Assembly (NCBI RefSeq): GCF_033115175.1
Contig: NC_084836.1
Location: 70,417,297 to 70,481,296 of the forward strand
DNA length: 64,000 nt
DNA from: Lepus europaeus
Taxonomy: Eukaryota > Chordata > Mammalia > Lagomorpha > Leporidae
Direction: 5' to 3'
Shown one piece after another: positions 12,364 to 22,635 of the stretch (within the stretch, counting starts at the first letter, position 1; every line of letters starts with the position of its first letter). Both the position numbers and the translations under genes were made by a program. The notes below the pieces were generated by a model. That model was given only the letters and a program-made list of their open reading frames with translations, did not search any database and was not told the DNA's origin.

Positions 12364-12535
12364 ACTTAGCCATGATTTTGGGAGGCATGGCAAGAGCAGG
12401 GGCGTCTGGAGAGGAAGCAGCTAACCACCTCCCACCCACACCTCTTAACATCAGCACAGTGGGAACCAAGCTTCCAGCACATGAACGTTTAGGGGACAAA
12501 GCACATCAAACCATAGCATTTTGTAGTATCCCCCA
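12364..12535 (-). mobile_element. MaLR-like LTR fragment (right copy of palindrome)
   Basis: This is the reverse-complement copy of the left fragment, lacking 19 bases. Identity with it is very high. Confidence 0.35.
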
Positions 12536-12577
12536 ATCAGAAACAACCAAAATGTCTTTCAGTAAGTTAATGGTAGG

Positions 12578-12638
12578 GGTCAGTGTTGTGGTATTAGCAC
12601 TGCAGGCGGCGGCTTTACCCGCTACGCCACAGCGCTGG
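12578..12638. mobile_element. Two rearranged CSINE head pieces
   Basis: A forward head scrap (GGTCAGTGTTGTGGTAT) is fused at 12594/12595 to a reverse head scrap (TAGCACTGCAGGCGGCGGC and on). This is the right breakpoint of the inverted duplication. Confidence 0.75.
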
Positions 12639-12739
12639 TATTAAATCATATAACTTAATAACTTTAGTATAATTTTCCATCTACTTGCAAAGCAGATTGA
12701 CAGAGATCATGGTTCATTCCTCGGGGACATCAAAAGGAC

Positions 12740-13260
12740 CAGGAAGGGGGTTCAGGTTGTGGAGCGTGGCGGGAAAAAGTCCGCCCAAGCCCTTTCATCC
12801 CCCGGCGGCACCCTCAGCGTCAGGTGCACACGGACTGCAGAGCTGGGGGCTGGGAAACGTGCAAGGACAACGGCAGCGCGGGCACGACCAGAGGCTCACG
12901 CCGAGAGCGGCGTCGACCACAGCTTTCCCCGACGTTCACGCCCCGCCGCCTCTCCCGCTTCCCGCACGGACGCTGGCCGCGGCGCCCCCACAGCCCTGCC
13001 GGCTTCCCCGCCGCTGGACGCCGCCCCGCGGGGCCCGCACCGCGCCGGCTCACCGGCGCCAGGGCGCATGCGCGGCCTTCCCGCTCGCGCGCCGGCTTCT
13101 CCTCTCCCGTCTGCGGCTGCGCACGCTTCGCCGCCTCGCTGCGAGCGCCCGGGAGATGGGCGCGGCCTTCGAAAGTTCGCGAAGCCCCGAGGAGCAGGAC
13201 GCCCCCGCCCTAGCCACAACGGCCTGTGGCTCCGGAAGAAATAAGCCTTTTCCCCGGGAG
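12740..13260. promoter_or_regulatory. Orphan CpG island
   Basis: About 520 bases of dense CpG have no coding exon attached. They contain a perfect palindromic NRF1 site GCGCATGCGC at 13064-13073 and an ETS-like CCGGAAG near 13231. On the minus strand, a consensus donor (GCCG followed by GTGAGCC, the intron side beginning at 13053) lies just past the NRF1 site, which suggests a minus-strand noncoding transcript. The island sits 5.5 kb upstream of BCDIN3D. Its promoter role is inferred. Confidence 0.55.
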
Positions 13261-13371
13261 TCACTGGGATTTGGGGGTTGGTTGGTAGTGCGCCTAGCCC
13301 ATGCGTGTTTTATGGAAAAACTGCCTTACCTCCCAGGTCTCCGTTTCTTCATCAGAAAATGAGGGGTTAGG

Positions 13372-13632
13372 AACAGGGTCTGGGGCGCAGCGGGTAAAGC
13401 CAACGCCTGCGGTGCCGGCATCCTGTAGGGACGCCGGTTCGAGTCCCAGCTGCTCCACTTCCCATCCAGCTCTCCACTACGGCCTGGGAAAGCAGCAGAA
13501 GATGGCCCAAGTCCTTGGGCCCCTGCACCCATGTGGGAGACCTGGAGGAAGCTCCTGGCTCCTGGCTTTGGATCAGCTCAGCTCTGGCTGTTGCAGCTGT
13601 TTGGAGAGTGAACCACCAGCAATGGAAGACAC

Positions 13633-13674
<42 letters not shown>

Positions 13675-13703
13675 CTCTCTAACTGCCTTTCAAATAAATA
13701 AAC
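13372..13703 (+). mobile_element. CSINE
   Basis: This is a full forward copy with a perfect B-box GGTTCGAGTCC at 13436 and a CT run near 13638. Confidence 0.92.
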
Positions 13704-13737
13704 ACACATACACACACACACCCCTCCACAACCGCAG

Positions 13738-13932
13738 GGCAGAGGACATCCACAGCATATGAGCCAAGTGCTTGGATCCCTTGGCACCCATGTGGGAAGC
13801 CAGGATGGAGTTCCAGGCTCCTGGCTCTGGTCTGGCCCAGCGCCAACCACTGTGGCTGATTAGTAAACCAGAGGACGAAAGATCCCCCAACCCACCCACC
13901 TCGCAACTCTGCCTTTCTAACAACGGACTCTA
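13738..13932 (+). mobile_element. CSINE 3' half
   Basis: It starts mid-body at GAGCCAAGTGCTTGG and ends in an eroded tail. Confidence 0.75.
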
Positions 13933-14625
13933 AAAGGACTAACCGTAGAATTTCTCGACTGTAATACAGACAGAATTCCCTGGGTATAGATGGGTTGTGC
14001 TCCTCAAGGTTGAGTCCCTTGTTGCTTACGAGTCGTTCTAAAGTCGGTATTTCCACTTCCTGTCACTGCCCCTTCCCTTGACCTGTGCTCGGGCAGGAGC
14101 TCCAGGCAAGGGCAGAGGTGGAATTTACTGTGAAGCTAAGGCAGCTCCAAGTTCAAGGGCCTGCCTTCCTTCCAGGCAGGACCCACCCAAGGCCCTAGCA
14201 ATGTGTTCACAGGCCACTGGCTTTTGGCAAAATTTGAAAAAGTGAGCTGTTTTCACGTCAGTGGGTTGACGACCTCCTCTGCATTTCTCCTGTTAGATGG
14301 CACTGCAGTGGCCATGAGCATTTTTGGGCTCCACCTAAGGAGTTTCGGCTGGGAATACACTCCATCTGGGATCTGCTCCGATGGTTTACGGTCACCTCCA
14401 CGAAGTGATCACTCACCACCCAGGTGCAGGAATACCTTCCAGAAGCACATGCTGCTGCGCCTATAGGTGCAAGGCCAGAGTTCAAATAAGATATAAATGT
14501 GCCCACAGGGCCACCACCTGTGACACCGGCATCCCATACGGACGCTGGTTCGAGACCCAGCTGCTCCACTTCTGATCCAGCTCCCTGATAATGCTCCCTG
14601 GGGAATGCAGTAGAAGATGGCCCAA

Positions 14626-14938
14626 GGCTGACACCGTGCCTCAACAGGCTAATCCTCCGCAGCGGCGCCAGCACCCTGGGTTCTAGTCCCGGTCGGGGCA
14701 CCGGATTCTGTCCCGGTTGCCCCTCTTCCAGGCCAGCTCTCTGCTGTGGCCTGGGAGTGCAGTGGAGGATGGCCCAAGTCCTTGGGCCCTGCACCCCATG
14801 GGAGACCAGGAGAAGCACCTGGCTCCTGGCTTCGGATCAGCGAGATGCGCCGGCCACAGCGGCCATTGGAGGGTGAACCAACGGCAAAAGGAAGACCTTT
14901 CTCTCTGTCTCTCTCTCTCACTGTCCACTCTGCCTGTC

Positions 14939-14979
<41 letters not shown>

Positions 14980-15059
14980 GGAAGAAGAGGAAGAGGAAGA
15001 GGAAGAGGAAGAAGAAGAAGAAGAAGAAGAAGAAGAAGAAGAAGAAGAAGAAGAAGAAG
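14626..15059 (+). mobile_element. CSINE type B with GAA tail
   Basis: The type B head is present (CAGGCTAATCCTCCGC, with GTTCTAGTCCCGG at the B-box), and the A-tail is replaced by GAA repeats. Confidence 0.9.
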
Positions 15060-15060
15060 A
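14939..15060. repeat. GAA/GAG triplet repeat grown from a SINE tail
   Basis: An uninterrupted all-purine strand of about 121 bases, made of GAA units with GAG variants in its middle, directly follows CTGCCTGTC, the end of a type B SINE. Sibling SINE copies carry a plain A-run at this place. Confidence 0.9.
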
Positions 15061-15630
15061 CCCAAGTCCTTGAGCCCTTGCACCCAAATGGGAGACTTGG
15101 AAGAAGCTCCTGGCTCCTGCCTGGCCCAGTAATGGCTATTGAGGCCATCTAGGGAGTGAACCAGTGGATGGACAAACTGTCTGTTGTCTCTCTGTCACTC
15201 TGCCTTTCAAGTAAAATAAATAAATCGTATATATATGTAGGAAAAGAAAAAATATGAAGGCAGAACTTAGCCTGAAATAATTCTTCCAGCCATGCAAAGT
15301 TGTCAGAAGATTCTCTCCCATACTGACAGCAGTCAAAACAAGTTTTGTCCTGTGAGCAACCTACTCTGTAACACAGTATCTGTAATTATATGTAAATGTA
15401 AATATATTAAATGCATCGGATTTTTTCTTTTTTGATGGGAATTGTCCAAAATATAATTCTTATGTTTAAATTTTTTGATGACTTGACAAACAATTGACAC
15501 CAAATGCAAAAAATTTTTAAAAACCTCATAATTCACCATTCGTAATGAGTCTTTCAAAGACAAATTGGCTAATGAGTACAGTCAGTTGTAAGAGAAGATC
15601 TCAGATCAGTCATGGCATAAGAAAATTGGA

Positions 15631-15887
15631 GGGGCCAGTGCTGTGGCATAGCAGGTAAGGCTGCTGCCTGCAGTGCCAGCATCCCATATGGGCACCAGTT
15701 CGAGTCCCGGCTGCTCCACTTCCCATCCAGGTCTCTGCTATGGCCTGGGAAAGCAGTGGAAGATGGCCCAAGTCCTTGGGCCCCTGCACCCATGTGGGAG
15801 ACCTGGAGGAAGCTCCTGGCTCCTGGCTTCGGATCAGTGAAGATCTGGCCGGTGCGGCCATCTTGGGAGTGAATCAGCAGATGAAAG

Positions 15888-15923
<36 letters not shown>

Positions 15924-15955
15924 CTGCCTTTCAAACAAATAAATTAATTTAAAAA
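15631..15955 (+). mobile_element. CSINE
   Basis: This is a full forward copy flanked by AAGAAAATTGGA and AAGAAAGTTGGA, a 12-base target duplication with one change. Confidence 0.92.
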
Positions 15956-15959
15956 AAAA

Positions 15960-16403
15960 AAGAAAGTTGGAGAAGCTCTGAAATCTTACAGCTCATAAAT
16001 GAAATTTGAATAAGGCTCTTCCCCAATTTGATAACAAACCTGAAAATTTACATAACATTGACCATAACAACTTGTGAACCTGGAAGAAACTACTTAAAAC
16101 TATCAAATAATAAATGGCAAATTTGAGACTGAGCTATTTTTCTACATTTCCTCTCGAAAGCAGTAATCAAGTTAGTGGCAGATGAAGAAGCAAACATCGC
16201 TTCTTGGCCTTTGGCGAAGGTCAAGTGAAGAAGCAAAAAGAGTATGCAGTCAAAAGTGTGAGAAAAAATAATATTCAAGTATGACTGTCATTTAATTAAA
16301 CTATCATGAGGATTTTTGTGTTTGTGATACATATCAGTTTTTAAATTTTGTGGGTTTTTTGAAACTTACTACTTTAAAAATTCTATTTCATACCTATTTC
16401 CAT
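15960..16403. other. AT-rich intergenic sequence
   Basis: Nothing was recognised. Confidence 0.5.
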
Positions 16404-16724
16404 ATTTGTGGCACAGCAGGGTAAGCTACCGCTTGGGGGTGCCCGGGTCCCCTTCTGGAGCGCTAGTTTCAGTCCTGGCTACTCTGCTTCCAATCCAGCT
16501 TCCTCCAAATGCATCCCAGGAGGTAGCAGATGTTGGCTTAAGTACCTGGGCCCCTGCCACCCAAGTGGGAGACCCAAATAGAGTTCCTGGCTCCTGGCTT
16601 CCACCTGCTGGCTCAACCCAGGCTGCTGCAGATATTTGGGGAGTGAATCGGGATGGAAGCTCACCCTCTCTCTTTCTCTCACTCTGTTGCTCTACCTTTC
16701 AAGTAGGTGAACACAAATAAAAAT
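16404..16724 (+). mobile_element. CSINE, diverged
   Basis: This is a forward copy with an altered head, ending near ACACAAATAAAAATA. Confidence 0.8.
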
Positions 16725-18388
16725 ATACACATGCATTTGTCATTTGATGGGGTTTTTTCCCTCCCATTGTCCCCCACCCCTGAACTGTGCGATCATTGAG
16801 CCCCACAAAGCCTGGCTGATGGAACTGCAGAGTGAACACTCAGGTGCTGTCCCTGGCTGTGTGCTATGTGGCCACGGCCGCTCACTTAGGCCACAGGGCC
16901 AGAGCTGAACATTTTCAGGTCATCCGGGCTGATGAGGCTCTGAAAAATGGGCACAGGTTAGAAAAGTCACCAGAGTGGATCAAATTAAAACGCCTCTTAA
17001 TGGGGTCATCTTAGGTCATCAGGAACATGGCCAGGACCACACCTTTGCTCCCAAAAAGAACCCACAATCAGCAAGAACCTGCCATTTGCTGCCTGGGTCT
17101 GCTGCCCCATTGTTCTTCTGGGACTGGTGTGTCCAGAACTCAAAAACATGCCCATGTCCAACTGGGAAAAACATCCTGTGTTTAAACAAACAAACAAAAA
17201 GAGCTTACAAAAGCAAGGTGATTCGCACCTTCAAAATGACAGGTTATTAAGTGCGTCCGCTGGCGCCACTTAGTGACGAAAAGGAGTAAGCGCAGCTCAC
17301 CAAAATATGTCAAAACAGGGAAGGGGTGCGGCTTCCCCTATTCCCCCTTTTCTGGAAGGGTAGAGTACTGGAGTTCACTCCATTCCACTGTGATTTGGGG
17401 TCATTAGTACCCGGGTGAATTTTTTTAAAATCTATAGCACACTAATTTTTTTTTTAAAGATTTGTTTATGTATTTGAAAAGCAGAGTTACAGAGAGAGAG
17501 AGAGAATATTCCATCTGCTGGTTCATATGCTGGGCTGTCCTGGCTTCTGCTCGAACCTGCTGCCTAGACCTACTCCTCAGCTTCCCTCCTAATCAGCAAT
17601 TTTTCCCAGCCTCTGGCTAAGCCCACATCTTGCCTAGCTGCCTTCTACCTTGTCCGTTTCAGCTCTCTCCCTTTCTCCCTCCCTTTTTAGTTTCCCCCAC
17701 AGCAGACCTGGGTTTTATATCTGGAACCCCTTCGTGCAAGGAAGTGCCGACCCAAAGCTGAGACTCATCCCCAGTGTTGCGAGCACATCCGGGGCAGCCA
17801 AACTGCCTGGGCTTGGATCCCAGCACTGTCACGGCTCAACGTGCAGCCCTGAACAAGGAGTGGTAATCCTAGTCCTGTCCTCCCCGGGGTTAGCGTCGGG
17901 GGCTTAGAAGCTGAGCAGCAAACACTCTACCAGGGGAGTCTCAACTCCCGATCCTGCGTCTGCAGGAGCACAGCGCTCAGCTGCCCTGCCCACCTGGCCT
18001 CTCCTGATAGGCAGGGCTATGGAATCTTCTGGCACCTCAAGTAACCTGTGGCTCCTGGCCACCCTCCAGAACCAGGAGCAAGTTCCTATGCCACAGATGC
18101 ACCAGGCGGCACCGCCCACCCCACCCCCGCTCAGGGGATAAGTAATTTCTCTTCCGTGGGTCTTGCTTTGTACGATTATGAAGAAACGAAGCTGGCCTAA
18201 AATTGGTTTCCAAGATCCCAACAAATCCCTAGTTCAGGGATCAAGGAGCTCAAGTTTATTTTAAAAACTTAAAAAAAAAAAAAAAAAAGAAAAGAAAAAA
18301 CACCCTAACACCCTCATGTTTCAAATTACGTCAGTTTGACCAAGATCTTAACTTCTGAGCGCCTGTTTCCTGCCGGTAAAGAGTGGAT
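16725..18388. other. Intergenic sequence upstream of BCDIN3D
   Basis: It has one SINE tail fragment (17445-17526) and an A-run at 18271-18288. No exon was recognised. Antisense noncoding RNA from the BCDIN3D promoter is possible but not visible. Confidence 0.45.
17445..17526 (-). mobile_element. CSINE tail fragment
   Basis: Only the reverse tail and GA region remain (AAAGATTTGTTTATGTATTT). Confidence 0.7.
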
Positions 18389-18580
18389 GCTAGGGGACGG
18401 CGCTGTGGGAGTAAACCAGTGCTGGTCATCCCGTATGGACACTGGTTCGAGTCCCGGCTGCTCCATATCCGATCCAACTTCGGCCGTGTTTGCGGCCATT
18501 TGTGGAGTGAACCAGCGAATGGAAGATGGATCTCCCCCATCCCCTTAAATAAATCTTAAAAAAAAAAAAAAAAAAAAAAA
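18389..18580 (+). mobile_element. CSINE, internally deleted
   Basis: The head and B-box (GGTTCGAGTCCCGG) are joined to the 3' end with about half the body missing. A 20-base A-run ends it just before the BCDIN3D CpG island. Confidence 0.85.
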
Positions 18581-18599
18581 GTGAATGACATCGCTAAAA

Positions 18600-19090
18600 A
18601 CCGACCCGCTGGGGATGCGGCTAGGGTTCGGTGAGGCAGGCCCGCACGTCAGCAGTGCGCAGGCGCACACAGGCCGCGCCCACCCGGCCGACCTCGCCCC
18701 CCCCGCGCGCGCACGCGCACGCGCACGCGCACTGGCGCCGCGACGGCCCTCGCCGGCCGCGGGGGCCTGGCTTCCGGTTCCGCCTCCCGGGACTGATGGC
18801 GGCGTCCGCGGAGCTGGCCGGAGGGGGCGTTCGGGAAGCCGCGGGCACGGTGGAAGAACGAGTTCTGGAACCCGGAGCCGCCCCGTTCGGCAACTTCCCT
18901 CATTATTCCCGCTTCCACCCTCCGGAGCAACGGCTCCGCCTCCTGCCCCCGGAGCTGCTTCGACGGCTCTTTCCTCCCGAGGGTCCCGAGAAGAGGGCGA
19001 TCCTGGGGCTCGACGTGGGGTGTAACTCCGGGGTGAGTGAGCGGGCGGGATCGGAGCTCCGGGAGCCTGGTGGCTGACTGCCTCCGTGTC
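18600..19090 (+). promoter_or_regulatory. BCDIN3D: CpG-island promoter of BCDIN3D
   Basis: This is a dense CpG stretch covering the first exon. Visible elements are an NRF1-type site TGCGCAGGCGCA at 18656-18667, an alternating GCGCAC tract at about 18703-18731, an ETS-type CTTCCGG at 18771-18777, and a YY1-like GATGGCGGC that overlaps the start codon at 18795-18803. There is no TATA box, which fits a broad housekeeping promoter. The motif calls are by eye. Promoter identity is inferred from position directly ahead of the coding start. Confidence 0.75.
18796..19032 (+). CDS. BCDIN3D: BCDIN3D exon 1 (RNA 5'-monophosphate methyltransferase, N-terminal part)
   Basis: This exon encodes residues 1-79 of the Bin3-family SAM-dependent methyltransferase BCDIN3D. 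The enzyme is known to methylate 5'-monophosphate ends of RNA, cytoplasmic tRNA-His best and also reported for some pre-miRNAs. The exon holds the family-typical PFGNFPHYSRFHPPEQRL stretch (about residues 31-48) and ends exactly in the SAM-binding motif I, GLDVGCNSG (71-79). The ATG at 18796 was chosen because its product begins MAASAELAGG and matches the family's N-terminus; the frame stays open upstream to 18631, but that part looks like CpG-island sequence, not protein. The exon closes in phase 0 at GGG followed by GTGAGT. The N-terminal 25 residues are the least conserved part of the family as I remember it. Confidence 0.93.
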
Positions 19091-20253
19091 CACTGTGGGC
19101 CCTCCTGGGCATGACGTCACACCCCGAAGCTTTCTCAAAGCCTGACTGTGGTCACCAGGCTCCGGCCACCATCTCGCCTAGGACTCCTGCTGGGGCGGGG
19201 GTTGGGGGGATCCTCGACCACATTCTATATTCCTGCTTCGCCGCCCCTCGGGGCCAGACCCCAGGTGGAAAGGACTTCCGGAGACCCACGTTTGGGGACT
19301 GCGTGGCGGGTGGGATGAACCAGGGGTGACAGAATCAGGCCGGCCGTAAAGACACGTGTGTGTGTGCAGGACGGAGCCCTGAGTCAGGTGCATATTTATT
19401 AAAAAAAAAAAAGCAGTGAGTGGACGGACGGTGGAGAGGATCCAAAAGGAAAATACCGCAGGGAGGCATTGTCACCCTTACCGCAAAGTGTTCTTGGCCC
19501 TGTAATGGTTATAGTCAAACCACATGCAAAATAAGGAAATGTCTCTTTCACACCTGTTCACCGCTGTTGACCACAGCGGATCCCCTAGCGGAGCAGCCTG
19601 GCCCTATGAACGCAGGCGCTGTTATAAGCTCCGTCTTTCCAGCCCCGGAGCGGAGGGGAGGTATGCAGAATTTTACTACGTTGATGGCCTTTGGCAGGAG
19701 AGACTTCAGCGAAAGGTTCAAGACCTTGAGAGACACGTGGCTGTAGTCTGGGATGAGCTGATAGGTGGGTGCCCCGGGGGGAGGGGGTCCCTGCAAACAT
19801 GTCTCTACTGTGATGATGGAGGGAGCCAGAGGAGGAAGGTTCCAGAAGATAAACTGGAGGCTTGGGTTTTCTTAGCAAGGCATGAAGATACCAGCAGAGA
19901 GATGAAACGTATGAGTAATCCAGTTAACCAAGGCAGTGCTTCCCAGACCTGTGTATTTACAGAGCTCTCAATTTTCTATTACCAAAAACAAAAAAAAGTT
20001 TGCCCTGGATAAAGTAAACAAATTCAAAATACAAAAGTGTTACATAGTAGAAAGTAAAGCCTCTACTTGCAGCCGTAAATCTTCCTTTTTCCCCACACAG
20101 TGGCCCACTGTGGTTTCTGGGTATGCGCCCTGCATGTGTAAATATCCCCTCTTCTAGTTTTAACAGTTTAGCACACAGTTTTTCACTTTGTTTTTTTATT
20201 TAATCATTTGCATATCAGCATTCTTTAACAGCTTCATAATATTGTGTTGTATA
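19033..20253 (+). other. BCDIN3D intron 1, first non-SINE part
   Basis: This is intron sequence after the GTGAGT donor, without interspersed SINEs. It includes an A-run at 19402-19413 and an unexplained sense open frame (19524-20012). A splice-acceptor-like site ends at 19576 and a donor-like GTGGGT begins at 19765. No family was recognised for the open frame. Confidence 0.5.
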
Positions 20254-20268
20254 GCCATGCTATAATTT

Positions 20269-20583
20269 TTTTAAAGATTTATTTATTTATTTGAAAGGCG
20301 AGTTACAGAGGCAGAGAGAGAGAGGTCTTCCATCCGCTGGCTCACTCTCCAAATGACTGCAACAGCCAGAGCTGGACTGATCTGAAGCCAGGAGCCAGGA
20401 GCTTCTCCTAGGTCTCTCACTTGGGTACAGGGACCCAAGGACTTGGGCCATCTTCTACTGCTATCCCAGGCCACAGCAGAGAGCTGGATCGGAAGAGGAG
20501 CAGCTGGGACTTGAACCGGTGCCCATATGGGATGCCAGCACTGTGGGCGATGGCATTATTCACTATGCCACAGCGCCGGCCCT
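20269..20583 (-). mobile_element. CSINE in BCDIN3D intron 1
   Basis: This is a full reverse copy with a perfect 15-base target duplication GCCATGCTATAATTT at 20254-20268 and 20584-20598. Confidence 0.95.
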
Positions 20584-20855
20584 GCCATGCTATAATTTGT
20601 TGGTACTTTTTTTCAAATTGTAAAAACTCCGAGGCCCCCGCACTAGACCTACTGAGTCAGGATCTCGGGGAATTGAGGATGGAAAGGGTGAAGGGATGTG
20701 GGGAGGAGGGATTGATGTGAAGTGACCCGTCAGAGCTGGGCCACACCCAGGACCAGAGGGGAGGAAGGTGGCCAAGAAGTAAACAGAGACTCAGAGAGAA
20801 GTGGCGACAGCACAGCACAGGTGCTATCCATGGTCGTGGGGGTGGGGGGTGGGAT

Positions 20856-21155
20856 GGGGGCTGCATTGTCTCGTAGTGGCGAAAGCTCCCACCTTTGACC
20901 CCAGCATCCCATGTGGGTGTCAGTTCATGTCCCAGCTGCTCCACTTCCAGTCCAGCTCCCTGCGAACTGCCTGGGAAAGCAGCAAAAGATGGCCCAAGTG
21001 TTTGGGCCCCAGCCACCCACGTGGATGAAGCTCCTGGCTCCTGGCTTTGGCCTGGCCATTGCAGCCATCTGGCCATTGTAAACCAGTGTATGGAAGATCT
21101 TTCTGTGTTTCTCTCTGTGTGTAATTCTGACTTTTCAGATAAATAAATAAATCTT
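20856..21155 (+). mobile_element. CSINE
   Basis: This is a forward copy with an eroded head, ending AGATAAATAAATAAATCTT. Confidence 0.85.
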
Positions 21156-21167
21156 CATTTTTTTTTC

Positions 21168-21458
21168 AATTTCCACTTTATTTTGAAAGATAAAGACAGA
21201 GATCTTCCCACTTGTTCATTCCCCAAATGCCTGTAACAACCAGAGCTGGGCTAGGCCTAAGCCAGCAGCTGAGAACTCAATCCAGGTCTCCCACGTGGAT
21301 GGCAGGCACCCAAGTACTTGAGCCATCACCATCTACTTCCTAGGTTGCACATTAGCAGGGAGCTGGAATCAGAAGCAGAGCCAAGACTCAAACTCCGACA
21401 CTCCAGTATGAATTGTAAACACCCCAACCGGAACCTTAACCACTGAGCCAAATGTCTC
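21168..21458 (-). mobile_element. CSINE, old variant
   Basis: This is a reverse copy, tail to tail with the preceding one. Confidence 0.75.
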
Positions 21459-22635
21459 AGAGTTTTATGGAACCAATTTTACCGTAATTTTTAAAATAGA
21501 GTTTTTCTGTGAACACCACCACACATATAGAAAAGAGCATTAAACAAATCTACATTTTAGGAGTTACAAGCACCTTTATGAGCACTGTGCAGGTCAAGAA
21601 TAAAACATTGTCCCCACCCCGAAAGCCCCCCAATATGCTTTTTCCTGTTCATAGAGTACCCCCTCTCCACCCAGAGGTAATAAGTAGCCTGACTTGTATA
21701 TTTCCTGCCTTTTCTTCATAGCTTACTATTTTTTAAATCTATAAACTGTCAGTTTTCATTTTTAAAACTTCATTGAAGTAGAAACTTGCCATCCATTATT
21801 CTTTGTGACTTAGCTTTTTACTCAGCGTCATGTATTTGTATGAGTCATCCATGTTCTCGCACTGGGCTGAATTCCTTCATTGTCCACTGCTATCTAATAC
21901 TCTGTCTCAATGGCCGTATCACATTTATTTCTTCATGCTGTGCCTGTTCTTCACCTGCACAGAAGACATAAATATATTCCTGACACAGTAGCAGATGAGG
22001 AAGTAATTGGGCAAATTTCTTGACAAAACTATAGGGTAACAAATTTGAGATTGAATGGTTATGGAAATCCAAGTCAGCCAAAGGAGATGGTGGCTTGACT
22101 TTAGAAGCAGAAGGAGTCTCAGGAGAAGGGGGTGAAGTGAAAGGCAGTAAAATGTGGCTGGAGAGTAAAGTCTGAATAAGGACTTAGAAATGGGTTTTTG
22201 TAAAGATAGTGCCTGCTGTGTCCCTCACCTTCCAGGTCACAGACACTCTATGTCTCTGGACCCCTATCCTCCTTGGGGTTTGAGATACCCAGAAAAAGAT
22301 AGCGAATTGGCCATGGTATCACCTAACCTGGAAGATACTGCTTGCTTAAGGCTCATTGGTTACATCTTCTGGGCTGTAACTTTGAACCAGACACACACAA
22401 CCCAATCTTCCAAAGTCAGGAAAAATCCAGGATGCATTACAGCCTGTGGCCCCTGGAGGGCGCTAAGAGCCCGCGCTGGAAAATTGACCCGCCCTCTTTA
22501 GGTCATGGTTTGGGAGGCTGGTATGCCATAGAGCCAGGTTAAATGGCAGCCTCCTTGGGAAAAGAAGAGATGGAGATTTCTCTTCCAGTCGCTGGTGGAA
22601 AACTGCAATGACAAAGCTCTTTTGGGTTCCTCTAG
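21459..22635 (+). other. BCDIN3D intron 1, last part
   Basis: The first 500 bases (about 21480-21965) are AT-rich and resemble an eroded antisense L1 3' region. The remainder is low-complexity-free intron with no recognisable gene, ending at the exon 2 acceptor. Confidence 0.45.

Larger units (their letters stand above)
11502..12594. repeat. Large inverted duplication (palindrome, centre near 12,048)
   Basis: The sequence at 11502-11755 recurs as its reverse complement at 12360-12594. By eye it differs only by three or four substitutions, one inserted base and one 19-base deletion that lies between short TTAAGAG repeats. The similarity continues into the heads of two oppositely oriented SINEs (sharing an unusual GCAGGGCCAGCATCC) and then fades to ordinary family similarity. 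The duplicated core is L1-like and LTR-like sequence. Confidence 0.9.
14497..15226 (+). mobile_element. CSINE split by a younger SINE
   Basis: The head part at 14497-14625 and the 3' part at 15060-15226 (CCCAAGTCCTTGAGCCC and onward) make one element, interrupted by a type B SINE. Confidence 0.85.

Noticed and set aside
12685-13362. 225-codon frame over the orphan CpG island
   Set aside because: No domain or conserved-looking segment; CpG islands commonly lack stops by chance.
13436-13446. tRNA gene suggested by a perfect B-box
   Set aside because: The box is in a CSINE head. No cloverleaf, and the same context repeats throughout the window.
14649-15132. Poly-Glu, poly-Ser, poly-Leu and poly-Arg open frames
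   Set aside because: All are readings of the GAA-type repeat in a SINE tail.
15569-15934. Recurring SINE-encoded peptides such as MAWESSRRWPKSLGP seen at dozens of places
   Set aside because: These are translations of the CSINE body. The element is tRNA-derived and noncoding.
18545-19138. 197-codon antisense frame over BCDIN3D exon 1
   Set aside because: A shadow of the coding exon and its GC-rich promoter.
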